From contig NZ_JACVAB010000008.1 of assembly GCF_014851585.1 (NCBI RefSeq), forward strand, positions 186,001 to 250,000: a stretch of 64,000 bases of DNA, in the 5' to 3' direction. Source of the DNA: Agrobacterium sp. AGB01 (GTDB lineage: Bacteria; Pseudomonadota; Alphaproteobacteria; Rhizobiales; Rhizobiaceae). Position 1 is the stretch's first letter; each line of letters opens with the position of its first letter. Made by a program: the position numbers and the translations under genes. The notes beneath the pieces are model-generated. The model saw only the letters and a list, made by a program, of their open reading frames with translations. It was not told the DNA's origin and made no database searches. Positions 32,832-40,981 of the stretch are shown in pieces.

Positions 32832-33281
32832 ATGCGGCGGGCGCTTTGCTTCGTGACGGCAGGTATTATTACCGGCATGGCTGGCGTGCCATCGTTCGCA
32901 TATGAATTTCCAAAAGTTGAAGATTTTACAACAATTTGCATGGTCACATCGAATGATGAACTATGCGACGCGACAAAACTTCATTTCAAGTCGGACTGGC
33001 AAAACGCGATCGCCGGATCTTACGAGGCGCAGCGCAATATTGCCTTCTGCCTCTCGACGGGATGCGACGGCGCGGTGACCGTCAATCCCGTGGATGCCTG
33101 CGCCTGGCGCATGGTTATCCAGGCGTCGCCAGCTAAAAGGCAGGATACCGAGCTGCAGTCATATCGACAGGATTGCAAGCTCTCAAACATCGATCGACGC
33201 AAGGCGCTCGCCTTGGCCGAAGAAATGTACCAGGCAATCTACAACAAGCAGATGCCCGTCGAAAAGCTGCTGAGAAACTAG
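32832..33281 (+). CDS. Secreted small protein downstream of the repressor
   Basis: A 149-residue protein starting at ATG 32832, 4 nt after the repressor stop, so expressed in the lysogen. A signal peptide (MRRALCFVTAGIITGMAGVPSFA) precedes a helical mature domain with several cysteines (ICMVTS, ELCDATK, AFCLSTGCDG, DACAWRM, QDCKLS), which resemble a Sel1-like helical repeat (AGSYEAQRNIAFCLSTGCDG). A lysogenic conversion or superinfection exclusion role is possible. It converges with the nuclease gene, overlapping by 4 nt. Confidence 0.8.
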   Translation: MRRALCFVTAGIITGMAGVPSFAYEFPKVEDFTTICMVTSNDELCDATKLHFKSDWQNAIAGSYEAQRNIAFCLSTGCDGAVTVNPVDACAWRMVIQASPAKRQDTELQSYRQDCKLSNIDRRKALALAEEMYQAIYNKQMPVEKLLRN

Positions 33282-33685
33282 CACCACGGCATCCGGCGAC
33301 CGCTCCAGGTCCGAGCCAAGCCCTCTTTAACCAGCTGATCACCCAGAGACGCACCCTGACGGATAACGACGAAGAGATCCCTGCCGTACTTATCCTTCTT
33401 TCGGTTGCCAAACGGGCGCAGTTCGAAACCGCCTGCCCTAAGCAACTCTGACAGTCGGCGCTGCGCCTTTACGCCCAGCGCTTTTTCGCTTGCGCACTTG
33501 GCGCCACCAATTTCCGGCGCATCGATATCGGCTACCCGCACCTTTGTCCTACCCATCCAGAATGTGTCGCCATCGACGACGCAGTTGCTTCGCTTGCCAG
33601 ATCCACAGATCGGGAAATTTGCAGCAAAGGCATTTGCGGCAAACAGGAGCGACAGAGCGAAGCAGGCAAGCAAAATTTTGTTCAT
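33278..33685 (-). CDS. Secreted staphylococcal nuclease-like protein
   Basis: A 135-residue thermonuclease-family protein. Start ATG 33685 is followed by a signal peptide (MNKILLACFALSLLFAANAFA). The SNase core shows CVVDGDTFW, VADIDAPEI, ALGVKAQRRLSELL and DKYGRDL, with Asp, Arg and Arg at the catalytic positions. It would act in the periplasm on DNA. It is transcribed leftward from the OL-like region, tail-to-tail with the secreted protein next to cI. A role against incoming DNA is possible but unproven. Confidence 0.9.
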   Translation of the reverse strand: MNKILLACFALSLLFAANAFAANFPICGSGKRSNCVVDGDTFWMGRTKVRVADIDAPEIGGAKCASEKALGVKAQRRLSELLRAGGFELRPFGNRKKDKYGRDLFVVIRQGASLGDQLVKEGLARTWSGRRMPWC

Positions 33686-33696
33686 GCTTTTCAATA

Positions 33697-33778
33697 GCGT
33701 AATTCCACAAAATCGAAACGCGTATTATTTTACGCCTTGCAGATTGACAGCGTATTAAATTACGCCTTATGTTTACGC
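33697..33778. promoter_or_regulatory. OL-like operators before the early operon
   Basis: Two full palindromes GCGTATTATTTTACGC (33720-33735) and GCGTATTAAATTACGC (33750-33765), the second identical to the one in the cro promoter, plus half-sites GCGTA (33697) and TTACGC (33773). They separate the nuclease gene from the early operon, as OL does in lambda. Confidence 0.85.
33744..33773 (+). promoter_or_regulatory. PL-like promoter for the early operon
   Basis: TTGACA (33744-33749), 18-bp spacer, TATGTT (33768-33773). The spacer contains the palindrome 33750-33765. Transcription would begin about 33780, about 100 bases before the first gene. Confidence 0.7.
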
Positions 33779-33878
33779 CATCCCACGCTGGACCGCTACC
33801 GGCCGGGAAATGACCGGATGGCAGGCCCCGCCCCCGCCCCTGCCATCCGGTCCAACCTCAACAGGATGGAGAAAATCA

Positions 33879-34073
33879 ATGGCTCGCAAGGCAACAACTG
33901 AACCTGCAGCAAACCGCATTGCAACCGAAATGGCGGAATTGTCACGCGAGCGTGGCACCGGCCTCACAGACAAAGAACTCCTCGCCGAAGGTTATTCTTT
34001 CGAGGAAATCAAGGAGCACTCGCCCAAAGCCGCAGAGATCCTTCGCGCCATGGAAACCCGCGTTGCCGCCTGA
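33879..34073 (+). CDS. Small early protein of unknown function
   Basis: A 64-residue protein, first gene after the OL-like promoter. AGGATGGAG lies just ahead of ATG 33879; the longer frame from 33810 is not supported. The sequence is helical with ELLAEGYSFEEIKEHSPKAA near the middle, and basic at the N-terminus. No family recognised. Confidence 0.65.
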   Translation: MARKATTEPAANRIATEMAELSRERGTGLTDKELLAEGYSFEEIKEHSPKAAEILRAMETRVAA

Positions 34074-34137
34074 GGCGCGTCGGATTTTGGTTTCCGCACC
34101 TGCGGGTGCGGTTTCCCGAACCGACGGAGACCTTACC

Positions 34138-34263
34138 ATGTTCCACCCCTTACCAGACCTCAGTAAACGCGACCTGCGCACCATCCGCGAGATGCAGACA
34201 ATCGTCGGCTTGAGCTTCGCCGCGATCGTGGCAGTCACAGCCGTATTTTTCGGAGGGTTCTGA
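34138..34263 (+). CDS. Tiny membrane protein
   Basis: A 41-residue frame beginning at ATG 34138 with GGAGA about 9 bases ahead and ending 3 bases before the HD gene. The second half is one hydrophobic stretch (VGLSFAAIVAVTAVFFGGF), so a single membrane span with the N-terminus in the cytoplasm is likely. Position and ribosome binding site support it; function unknown. Confidence 0.55.
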   Translation: MFHPLPDLSKRDLRTIREMQTIVGLSFAAIVAVTAVFFGGF

Positions 34264-34266
34264 TCG

Positions 34267-34977
34267 ATGACATCCATCAGCCTTGCCCGCCTGTGCGAAA
34301 AACCGATTACCTTTTTCCGTCCGGACGGCAGCCTGATGGATCTTGCCGCTCCGGACCCGCATGAAATCGACTTTCACGAGGTGGCTTACGGTCTTGCAAA
34401 ACTCGCCCGCTTCACCGGAACCTATCAGGGAATTGCCTACTCGGTTGCCCAGCACAGCGTCATGGGAGCCGAGGCGCTTCTGCGCGAAGGTGCAGATCAA
34501 CTGACATGCGGCCTTTTCCTGTTGCATGACGGGCATGAATACAAGCTCGGCGATGATGCCCGTCCGAAGCAAGACCTGATCTTCTCAATGCTGGAAGCCG
34601 CCTCGCCTATAGCAGCCGAGGCGTATCGTGCTGCTGTGCAGCGTGCCAAGGCCGGTTGGGATCTGGCGATCTACGAAGCTGCTGGCCTACCGACGCCGGA
34701 TCGCTGGACAAAAAAACAAAAGCAGATCGTCCACCAGATGGACATGCGCATGATGGCTGCCGAGGCCGAAGCGTTGATGGGCGTTGCGACGCGCAAGGCC
34801 TATCCCGTCACCAAGTTTCAGCCACCGATGTTTATGCGGGGTTCACTGCGAAACGTTTGGCCAGCAGCGCTCGCCGAAGAACGGTTTACCGAAACCTTCG
34901 ACCGGTTCATTGGCAAGGAACGCCGTCTTACAGCCGCCAGCCATCATCAGATCCATAAGCAGTGTGGAGCTGCCTGA
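34267..34977 (+). CDS. HD-domain phosphohydrolase (5'-nucleotidase-like)
   Basis: A 236-residue protein of the YfbR-like HD group. The metal-binding residues are in YSVAQHSVMGAEALLREGAD (His) and LLHDGHEY (HD), with a further Asp in a later helix (QMDMRMMAAEAEALMG). Enzymes of this group hydrolyse dNMPs, so the phage may adjust nucleotide pools during replication. It starts 3 nt after the tiny membrane protein and ends 2 nt before the winged-helix gene. Confidence 0.82.
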   Translation: MTSISLARLCEKPITFFRPDGSLMDLAAPDPHEIDFHEVAYGLAKLARFTGTYQGIAYSVAQHSVMGAEALLREGADQLTCGLFLLHDGHEYKLGDDARPKQDLIFSMLEAASPIAAEAYRAAVQRAKAGWDLAIYEAAGLPTPDRWTKKQKQIVHQMDMRMMAAEAEALMGVATRKAYPVTKFQPPMFMRGSLRNVWPAALAEERFTETFDRFIGKERRLTAASHHQIHKQCGAA

Positions 34978-34979
34978 AG

Positions 34980-35264
34980 ATGCTTGAGCGCGTCACCACC
35001 CTTGCGGATCGCCTGGCACTGCAACGGCGCCAGCGGCAAATCCTGCTCGAACTGGCAGGCGCGCGCAGCTTCATTTCCGTACCTCGGCTGGCTGACAGGA
35101 TCTGGCAGGACGACCCGGACGGCGGACCGGATGACGCCGAAGGTTGCTTGCACGCGCATGTTTCGAGACTGCGCAAGAGCCTCGCCGGTCAGGGCTTCAC
35201 CATCATTACCAGCCGGAACCTCGGCTATCGCCTGCAAGAGGAAAACGAACATGTCGCCGACTGA
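34980..35264 (+). CDS. Orphan winged-helix DNA-binding protein (OmpR C-terminal type)
   Basis: A 94-residue protein starting at ATG 34980. It has the wHTH pattern of OmpR/PhoB output domains: RQRQILLELAGARSFISVPR, a DDAEGCLHAHVSRLRKSL segment at the recognition helix, and the wing FTIITSRNLGYRL. There is no receiver domain. It may regulate phage or host promoters without phosphorylation. Overlaps the zinc-finger gene by 14 nt. Confidence 0.78.
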   Translation: MLERVTTLADRLALQRRQRQILLELAGARSFISVPRLADRIWQDDPDGGPDDAEGCLHAHVSRLRKSLAGQGFTIITSRNLGYRLQEENEHVAD

Positions 35265-35442
35265 CATCAATACCGAACCATGCTGCAATTTTTGCAGCGC
35301 GGGCAAGAAGCACCGGAAGATCTTCGTTGCCGCTCCGGATGGCCGGGCATTCATCTGCGACCGCTGCGTCGGCACTGCCGCACAGACCGTGATCGAACAC
35401 GCCTACAAGGATGAGCTTGAGGGAGCCAACGTCGATGGCTGA
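35251..35442 (+). CDS. Free-standing ClpX-type C4 zinc finger protein
   Basis: A 63-residue protein that is almost entirely a ClpX zinc-binding domain: CCNFCSAGKKHRKIFVAAP, then FICDRCVGTAAQTV, giving CxxC..CxxC with the usual spacing. In ClpX this domain dimerises and binds adaptors and substrates. A separate copy with no AAA+ domain could bind ClpX adaptors or poison the hexamer. ATG 35251 overlaps the wHTH gene; the stop overlaps the next start by 8 nt. Confidence 0.8.
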   Translation: MSPTDINTEPCCNFCSAGKKHRKIFVAAPDGRAFICDRCVGTAAQTVIEHAYKDELEGANVDG

Positions 35443-35677
35443 CCTCTTCACCCTTGCACCGCCAGCGACATCCAGCCTTTCGCTCAAGCTCTCCGCACTC
35501 GGCGTTATTCTGCCTTTGCAGCGCTGCGAAAGTGACTGCGCGACGATCTGCGATGCAGACGGCCGTGACGTGTTCACCGTCGACGCAAATGGCAACAGAC
35601 CAGATGAAGAAGCCGAGCAGATCGCCGTCACCCTGATGGCTGCCATCAATTCGGCATCTGCAATGGGAGTTCTGTGA
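35435..35677 (+). CDS. Small protein of unknown function
   Basis: An 80-residue protein with GGGAGCC ahead of ATG 35435. It shows a beta-hairpin-like pattern (ATICDADGRDVFTVDANG) followed by a helix (EEAEQIAVTLMAAINSA), a layout often seen in small phage early proteins. It overlaps the start of the DUF5131 gene by one base. No function suggested. Confidence 0.65.
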   Translation: MADLFTLAPPATSSLSLKLSALGVILPLQRCESDCATICDADGRDVFTVDANGNRPDEEAEQIAVTLMAAINSASAMGVL

Positions 35678-36735
35678 TGGCTCAGACAACTTCCATCGAA
35701 TGGACAGACGCCACCTGGAACCCGATCACCGGCTGTTCTGTCGTCTCTCCAGGCTGCACCAATTGTTATGCCATGAAGCTGGCAGGCACCCGCCTGAAGC
35801 ATCATGAAACCCGTAAGGGCCTGACAAAAGAGACCAAGGCCGGACCGGTCTGGAATGGCGAAGTTCGCCTGAACAAAAAGGCGCTCTATCAGCCGACCGA
35901 TTGGAAAAAGCCTCGGATGATTTTCGTCTGCGCGCATGGCGACCTGTTCGCCGAGAACGTGCCGGACGAATGGATCCTCGATGTTCTCACGGTCATTGCC
36001 AGCAATCCGCAGCACACCTTCCAGGTGCTGACCAAGCGCGCAGATCGCATGCGCGATTTCATGAGCAACGATGATCTGCTCGAAGACATCTACGCGAATT
36101 GGTCGAGCTTCTCTGGTGCGCCCCGTGAAGCGTGGAGCTGGCCACTGCACAATCTGTGGCTCGGCGTATCGGTCGAGGATCAAGCTCGTGCGAATGAACG
36201 GTTGTTTCCGTTGCTTGATACACCGGCGGCTATTCGATGGGTGAGCTGCGAACCACTTTTAGGATCGCTTGATCTAACCGACATCTGCCAAGGTAGCTAT
36301 TTCTATGATGCCCTGCGCGGAACCCGCTGGCACGATGACCCCGACAGGACAAACCCATCGCAACAGTTCCGCAAAGGTTTGGACTGGGTCGTCGCCGGCG
36401 GAGAAAGCGGACCATCTGCTCGCCCAATGCATCCAGACTGGGCGCGGTGGTTGCGCGACCAGTGCGCAGCGGCAGATGTTGCCTTCTTTTTCAAGCAGTG
36501 GGGCAACTGGATCAGCATTCTTGATCGAAACAAAGACGATCCGGACTATCGCGCCGACTACACGAACCGCTTCAACGAACGACAGCCAGATATTCGTTGG
36601 CTGAATTATGAAGCCGGATCTGGATTTCACGGCAACCGCTTCCACGTCATGCAGCGCGTTTCCAAAGCAAGCGCCGGCCGCCTGCTCGACGGCGTTGCGC
36701 ATGACGCATTTCCCAAAATCGAAAGGATTGTTTGA
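35677..36735 (+). CDS. DUF5131 (phage Gp37/Gp68) family protein
   Basis: A 352-residue protein with the DUF5131 pattern: [31 protein letters not shown], then [32 protein letters not shown] and [11 protein letters not shown], with the C-terminal [18 protein letters not shown] segment. The cysteine set near the N-terminus ([12 protein letters not shown]) suggests a radical SAM-like Fe-S centre. These proteins are common in phages; function is not settled. Start is at ATG 35677, overlapping the upstream stop (TGATG). Confidence 0.9.
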   Translation: MAQTTSIEWTDATWNPITGCSVVSPGCTNCYAMKLAGTRLKHHETRKGLTKETKAGPVWNGEVRLNKKALYQPTDWKKPRMIFVCAHGDLFAENVPDEWILDVLTVIASNPQHTFQVLTKRADRMRDFMSNDDLLEDIYANWSSFSGAPREAWSWPLHNLWLGVSVEDQARANERLFPLLDTPAAIRWVSCEPLLGSLDLTDICQGSYFYDALRGTRWHDDPDRTNPSQQFRKGLDWVVAGGESGPSARPMHPDWARWLRDQCAAADVAFFFKQWGNWISILDRNKDDPDYRADYTNRFNERQPDIRWLNYEAGSGFHGNRFHVMQRVSKASAGRLLDGVAHDAFPKIERIV

Positions 36736-37220
36736 TGGCCGGTTCCGTCAACAAAGTCATATTGATCGGCCATCTCGGCGCCGACCCGGAAATCCGCCGC
36801 ACACAGGATGGAAAGCCGATCGCCAACTTCCGTTTGGCTACCAGTGAAACCTGGCGTGACAAGAATACTGGAGACCGCAAGGAAAAGACCGAGTGGCACA
36901 GCATCGTTGTGTTCAACGAAGGTCTTGCCAAGGTCTGCGAACAGTACCTGAAAAAAGGCGCCAAAGTCTACGTCGAAGGCAGCCTGCAGACCCGCAAATG
37001 GCAGGATCAGCAAGGCCAGGACCGCTACATCACAGAAGTTGTTCTGACTGGCTTCAGCGGCACCTTGACCATGCTCGATAGCCAGCGTGGCGAACGCGCA
37101 CCAGCAGCCGGCAGCCCGGACGATTACGGCTCTTCCAGCAATCGCAGTTCTGGTCGCTCCACCTCCGGCACCACCGGCGGTGGCTTCAGCCAGGACATGG
37201 ACGACGACATCCCTTTTTAA
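36735..37220 (+). CDS. ssb: Single-stranded DNA-binding protein
   Basis: A 161-residue SSB. The OB-fold runs to about residue 110 ([56 protein letters not shown]), then a linker rich in Gly and Ser, ending in DMDDDIPF, the acidic tip that binds partner proteins. It would coat ssDNA during phage replication. ATG 36735 overlaps the upstream stop (TGATG). Confidence 0.96.
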   Translation: MAGSVNKVILIGHLGADPEIRRTQDGKPIANFRLATSETWRDKNTGDRKEKTEWHSIVVFNEGLAKVCEQYLKKGAKVYVEGSLQTRKWQDQQGQDRYITEVVLTGFSGTLTMLDSQRGERAPAAGSPDDYGSSSNRSSGRSTSGTTGGGFSQDMDDDIPF

Positions 37221-37232
37221 TCGGAGAAAACG

Positions 37233-37589
37233 ATGCAGATCATACGAGACTCTCAAGCCCTGCTCGGAATGCTGGAAGGCGGCGATCTTAACGCCGAGTT
37301 TTCCGGCAAACTGAACGAGGTTTTGGAAAAGCTCCTGGAGCTTTCCAACGACCGGCCGAACGTGACCTACAAGGGTGGCGTCAGCCTCAAGCTCAACCTC
37401 GCTGTGAAAAACGGCATGGTCGAGATCAACGCGGAAATTCCGCCACCTACGCTGCCAAAGCTGCCACGCAAATCAACCGTCTATTGGGTCGTCGAAGGCG
37501 GACGCCTGTCCACCGAACATCCCCAGCAGCACGACATGTTCCCCGGCCCGCGCGAAATCGATCGCTCGCGCCACCCAACCAGCAATTAA
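37233..37589 (+). CDS. Unrecognised protein between SSB and DUF2303 genes
   Basis: A 118-residue protein with GGAGA ahead of ATG 37233. It has a helical N-terminus (ALLGMLEGGDLNAEFSGKLN) and a central beta segment (VSLKLNLAVKNGMVEINAEI), then a proline-rich part. This gene often accompanies SSB and DUF2303 in phage operons, so a recombination or replication role is possible. Family not identified. Confidence 0.7.
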   Translation: MQIIRDSQALLGMLEGGDLNAEFSGKLNEVLEKLLELSNDRPNVTYKGGVSLKLNLAVKNGMVEINAEIPPPTLPKLPRKSTVYWVVEGGRLSTEHPQQHDMFPGPREIDRSRHPTSN

Positions 37590-37601
37590 AGGAGCCATTA
37601 A

Positions 37602-38558
37602 ATGGCAACGCATCATCCTGAAGACGTTTTGACGCCCTTCAAATCCATCACAGGTATGGCAATCGATGAGATCAAAGCGCTGGCCGACAAAGCCGGTTCT
37701 GAGTTGGTCATTATCACATTGCCGGAAAAAATTTCGGGCGTACCGCATGAAGTGCCGGCTTTTGTCGATCGTGAAAGTGGCACCATCAACAGCGTCAAAA
37801 GCATCATTGATCAGTACCGTACCGCGCCTGAACGAAAGTCCGGTACCGCCAAGACGTTCACTCTTGAAAGCTTCATAGACCTGGTCAACCGCCACAAAAC
37901 GGAGGATACGGTCATTTTTGCCAACACCAATTGGCAAAAGCCGTCTCTCACTGCGGTCATCGATTACCACAAGTTCGACAGCACCGAAGCCGACAACCTG
38001 AAACACCGCGTAAGTTACGACTTCCCGCTCTCTGAAGAATGGGAAGCATGGATCAATCTCAACAATAAGCCGCTTAGCCAGTCTGATTTCGCGGAATTTA
38101 TCGAAGATCATATCTCGGATCTTTCCGGCCCAGATGACGCGGAAGAGCTTGAGTATCAGCAGAAGTTTTCCTTCAAGGTTGCTTTCCCCAACCAGCTCGT
38201 CGAGCTTTCCCGCGGCCTCCAGGTCAACGCTGACACCCGCGTCAAGAATGTCGTCAGTCTTCAGAACGGCACGGCACAGATCGTCTTTGAAGAAGAGCAT
38301 CAGACGCTCGACAAGCAGGGCAATCGCATCGATGTACCTGGCATGTTCATCCTTTCGGTACCGCCCTTCTTCGGCGGCGAGACAGCCCGCATCCCAGTTC
38401 GTCTGAGGTACAAGAAGACGCCGAGCGGCGTGGTCTGGCTCTACCAGCTCTATCGTCCGGAATTTTACGTCACCGAGCAGGTCCGCCGCGATCTGACGCG
38501 CGCAGCCGCCGAGACGGAGCTTCCGCACTTCGAAGGCACTCCGGAAACCACGGCGTAA
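37602..38558 (+). CDS. DUF2303 family phage protein
   Basis: A 318-residue protein of the DUF2303 family, common in phage replication or recombination cassettes. Seen are SGVPHEVPAFVDRESG, TFTLESFIDLVNRHKTEDT, VIFANTNWQKPSLTAVIDYH and RVSYDFPLSEEWEAW. Its exact activity is not established. It lies between the SSB-linked protein and the sliding clamp in one operon. Confidence 0.87.
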   Translation: MATHHPEDVLTPFKSITGMAIDEIKALADKAGSELVIITLPEKISGVPHEVPAFVDRESGTINSVKSIIDQYRTAPERKSGTAKTFTLESFIDLVNRHKTEDTVIFANTNWQKPSLTAVIDYHKFDSTEADNLKHRVSYDFPLSEEWEAWINLNNKPLSQSDFAEFIEDHISDLSGPDDAEELEYQQKFSFKVAFPNQLVELSRGLQVNADTRVKNVVSLQNGTAQIVFEEEHQTLDKQGNRIDVPGMFILSVPPFFGGETARIPVRLRYKKTPSGVVWLYQLYRPEFYVTEQVRRDLTRAAAETELPHFEGTPETTA

Positions 38559-38572
38559 AAGGAACGGCAGCC

Positions 38573-39088
38573 ATGACTGAACGACTTTGGTTTCCCAAAT
38601 ATCTTATCGATGAGGTGTTGCCTGCCGGTCGTGAAACACCAGAGGCGTGGCTGCCCTACCTCCTTGGCAGCGAAGATGAAAATAGAAAATTCCTCTTCAC
38701 GCCAGGCGACGTCGTTACCTTCAAGTTCCTTGATCCGCGAGGGTTTGTCGACGTCGATATTAATCCTGACGGCACATTGGCCCAATCTTCGCGATGCCCC
38801 GAGACGTCAGATTTATTCGATGTAGCGCCCACTCAGACCGCAACACCTTTTAAGCATCATCAACCAGCAAATTCGTTTTGGGACTGGGAAAGTGAAGTTT
38901 GGGCCGCGACCCTTGAGGAGTTTGCAGAACTTTATGCTGACCCTCTGATTGATGAACCTGTGACCGTCTCGGTCGAAGCCGCGTTCTGGAGCCAGACATT
39001 TCGCTACCGCATCAACGACGACGGCAAATCCCTCACCCTTCAAACACCCCCGGCAGACGCCGGCGCGCAGGAGACATCCTCATGCTGA
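38573..39088 (+). CDS. Unrecognised protein before the sliding clamp gene
   Basis: A 171-residue acidic protein rich in Trp and Phe (LWFPKYLIDEVLPAGRETPEA; SFWDWESEVWAATL). No motif known to me. The stop overlaps the clamp start by 7 nt, which suggests a coupled function in replication. Confidence 0.7.
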   Translation: MTERLWFPKYLIDEVLPAGRETPEAWLPYLLGSEDENRKFLFTPGDVVTFKFLDPRGFVDVDINPDGTLAQSSRCPETSDLFDVAPTQTATPFKHHQPANSFWDWESEVWAATLEEFAELYADPLIDEPVTVSVEAAFWSQTFRYRINDDGKSLTLQTPPADAGAQETSSC

Positions 39089-40194
39089 CCACAAAAAAAT
39101 CAGACCTATCATCTGCGCTCGGCCTTGTCGGCACCATCGTGGAAAAGCGCAATACCATCCCTATTCTGTCAAACGTCGCGATCGAACGCGTTGATGGCGG
39201 CCTTCGGGCTCGCATGACAGACCTTGACCTTGAGGCTGAAATCACCTTCAGCGCCGCTCTGGGGCAGGATTTCCGATCGTTCACGGCACCCGGCCACCTG
39301 CTGCGCGAAATCGTCAGCAAGCTGCCAGACGGCGCTGATATCACCATCGAGGCGAAAGACGACAAACAGTCACCGGACTCGGTCACTGTAAAATCAGGCC
39401 GCTCGCGCTTCGCGCTGCAAAGCCTACCGACATCAGACCTCAGCAGCATGAACCTCGGCGCGCTACCATTCACTTTCACTGTCTCGACCAAGCTATTGCT
39501 GGCCGCAATCGGCGCGGTTGGCTTTGCCATCTCGACGGAAGAAACACGTTATTATCTCAATGGCATTTTCATGCATCCCGGCGCAGATGGCATGCTGTTC
39601 GTCGCCACGGATGGCCACCGCCTCGCCAAGCGTTTTATCGCAGTCGAGAACGCACCGGCAGATGCACCGGGTGTCATCATTCCACGCAAGACGGTTTTGG
39701 CACTTTCAAAGATCCTGCCTAAGGATGGCGAGGTCACGATCGAGTGGAACGACACTAAGATCTGCTTCATCCTGCCGGGCACAAGGCTCATCTCGAAACT
39801 GATTGATGGGCAGTTCCCGGATTACGTTCGTGTCATCCCAAAGAACAACGGCAAACAGATCACTGTCAGGGGCAAAGACCTCTCGGCCGCGGTGGAACGT
39901 GTTCAGCTTATCTCGACCGAGCGCGGCCGCGCCATGCGTTTTGCCTTCACGGCAGACGCGTTGACGCTGACGATCAACAACCCTGACGCTGGCAGCGCCG
40001 AAGAACAGATCGCCTGCGAAGGCGACCAGGTCGTCGAGATAGGGTTCAATTCGCGCTATGTGCTGGATGCCATCAGCCATCTTGCCGAGGATGATATCCA
40101 GATCTCGCTGGATGATCCTGTTGCTCCGGCCGTGCTGCGCGTTGATGGTGATCACGCCGAAAACCTTATCGTTCTGATGCCTGTACGCGTGTGA
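39082..40194 (+). CDS. dnaN: Sliding clamp (DNA polymerase III beta subunit), phage copy
   Basis: A 370-residue clamp with three repeats: the N-terminal domain (RNTIPILSNVAIERVDGGLR and LDLEAEITF), the middle (TRYYLNGIFMHPGADGMLFV, ATDGHRLAKR), and the C-terminal domain (ISTERGRAMRFAF; FNSRYVLDAI; ending LIVLMPVRV, as MPMRV in host clamps). It would hold a polymerase on phage DNA. A phage-borne clamp may replace the host clamp or sequester partner proteins. Length is normal. Confidence 0.95.
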   Translation: MLTTKKSDLSSALGLVGTIVEKRNTIPILSNVAIERVDGGLRARMTDLDLEAEITFSAALGQDFRSFTAPGHLLREIVSKLPDGADITIEAKDDKQSPDSVTVKSGRSRFALQSLPTSDLSSMNLGALPFTFTVSTKLLLAAIGAVGFAISTEETRYYLNGIFMHPGADGMLFVATDGHRLAKRFIAVENAPADAPGVIIPRKTVLALSKILPKDGEVTIEWNDTKICFILPGTRLISKLIDGQFPDYVRVIPKNNGKQITVRGKDLSAAVERVQLISTERGRAMRFAFTADALTLTINNPDAGSAEEQIACEGDQVVEIGFNSRYVLDAISHLAEDDIQISLDDPVAPAVLRVDGDHAENLIVLMPVRV

Positions 40195-40204
40195 GGTGAC
40201 CGAC

Positions 40205-40981
40205 ATGGATATTGAGCACATCAAACAAGCCATTGCAGCCGTTGCCCCTGGTTCATGGTCGATCTATTGCGAGGAAACACCGGACAAGGCAGCAGCCAAA
40301 GACGAGTTGGCTTTTCAGGTGGACCGCACCGAGCCTTTTGTCGGCAAAATTCATCACATTGCTGCAGATGGGCGATGCGTCGCGACCACCGGCTGCGGCC
40401 CGAACAGCAAGGCGCATGCGATCTATCTCCATGCGGTTAATCCGGAGGCAATTACCGAGCTGGTCGAAAAGTTCGAGACGCTGCAGGAAGAAAATGCCGA
40501 ACTGATTATCGGCATCAGGCGTCTGTCTGAAGACGAGGAGCTGCTGACGGAAACGTCGGACGGCGACATGATCTCCGTAGTCAAACTGGCAGCCAGATTG
40601 GCCGAGGCGGAAGAAGTGGCGCGCTCTTACGAAGCCGAGGCCAACCAGCTCCGCGAGGTTTCAAAGGCAAATCGGGAACGCGCTAACACCGTTGAAACCG
40701 AACTGGAAAAGCTGTGCCGGTGGTTGCCAATCTCAGAGGCAGACACATCCGTAGATCGTGTCCACGATTACGCAGACTTACCAAGCCCGATTACAAACTC
40801 CGAAGAATACTGGGTGCGAGATGATGATGGCCGCATCTACCAGGCAACATGGGTAGGCAGCGGCAAGCGTGCCTACTGGTGGGATCTGGAGGGCGAAAGC
40901 CCTGTGAACCCCATCGAGTTCATGCCTCACCCACTTGCACGGTTCACAACGAAAATCACTGGAGGCGACCATGCAGAATAA
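40205..40981 (+). CDS. Coiled-coil protein, Ead/Ea22-like
   Basis: A 258-residue protein. ATG 40205 is chosen since GAGGTG lies ahead; a GTG at 40196 is in frame. The N-terminus is mixed (MDIEHIKQAIAAVAPGSWSI), the middle strongly coiled-coil (VVKLAARLAEAEEVARSYEA, then VETELEKLCRW), and the C-terminal 70 residues Trp-rich (YWVRDDDGRIYQATWVG). The layout recalls the Ead/Ea22-type early proteins of lambdoid phages. Function unknown. Confidence 0.65.
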   Translation: MDIEHIKQAIAAVAPGSWSIYCEETPDKAAAKDELAFQVDRTEPFVGKIHHIAADGRCVATTGCGPNSKAHAIYLHAVNPEAITELVEKFETLQEENAELIIGIRRLSEDEELLTETSDGDMISVVKLAARLAEAEEVARSYEAEANQLREVSKANRERANTVETELEKLCRWLPISEADTSVDRVHDYADLPSPITNSEEYWVRDDDGRIYQATWVGSGKRAYWWDLEGESPVNPIEFMPHPLARFTTKITGGDHAE

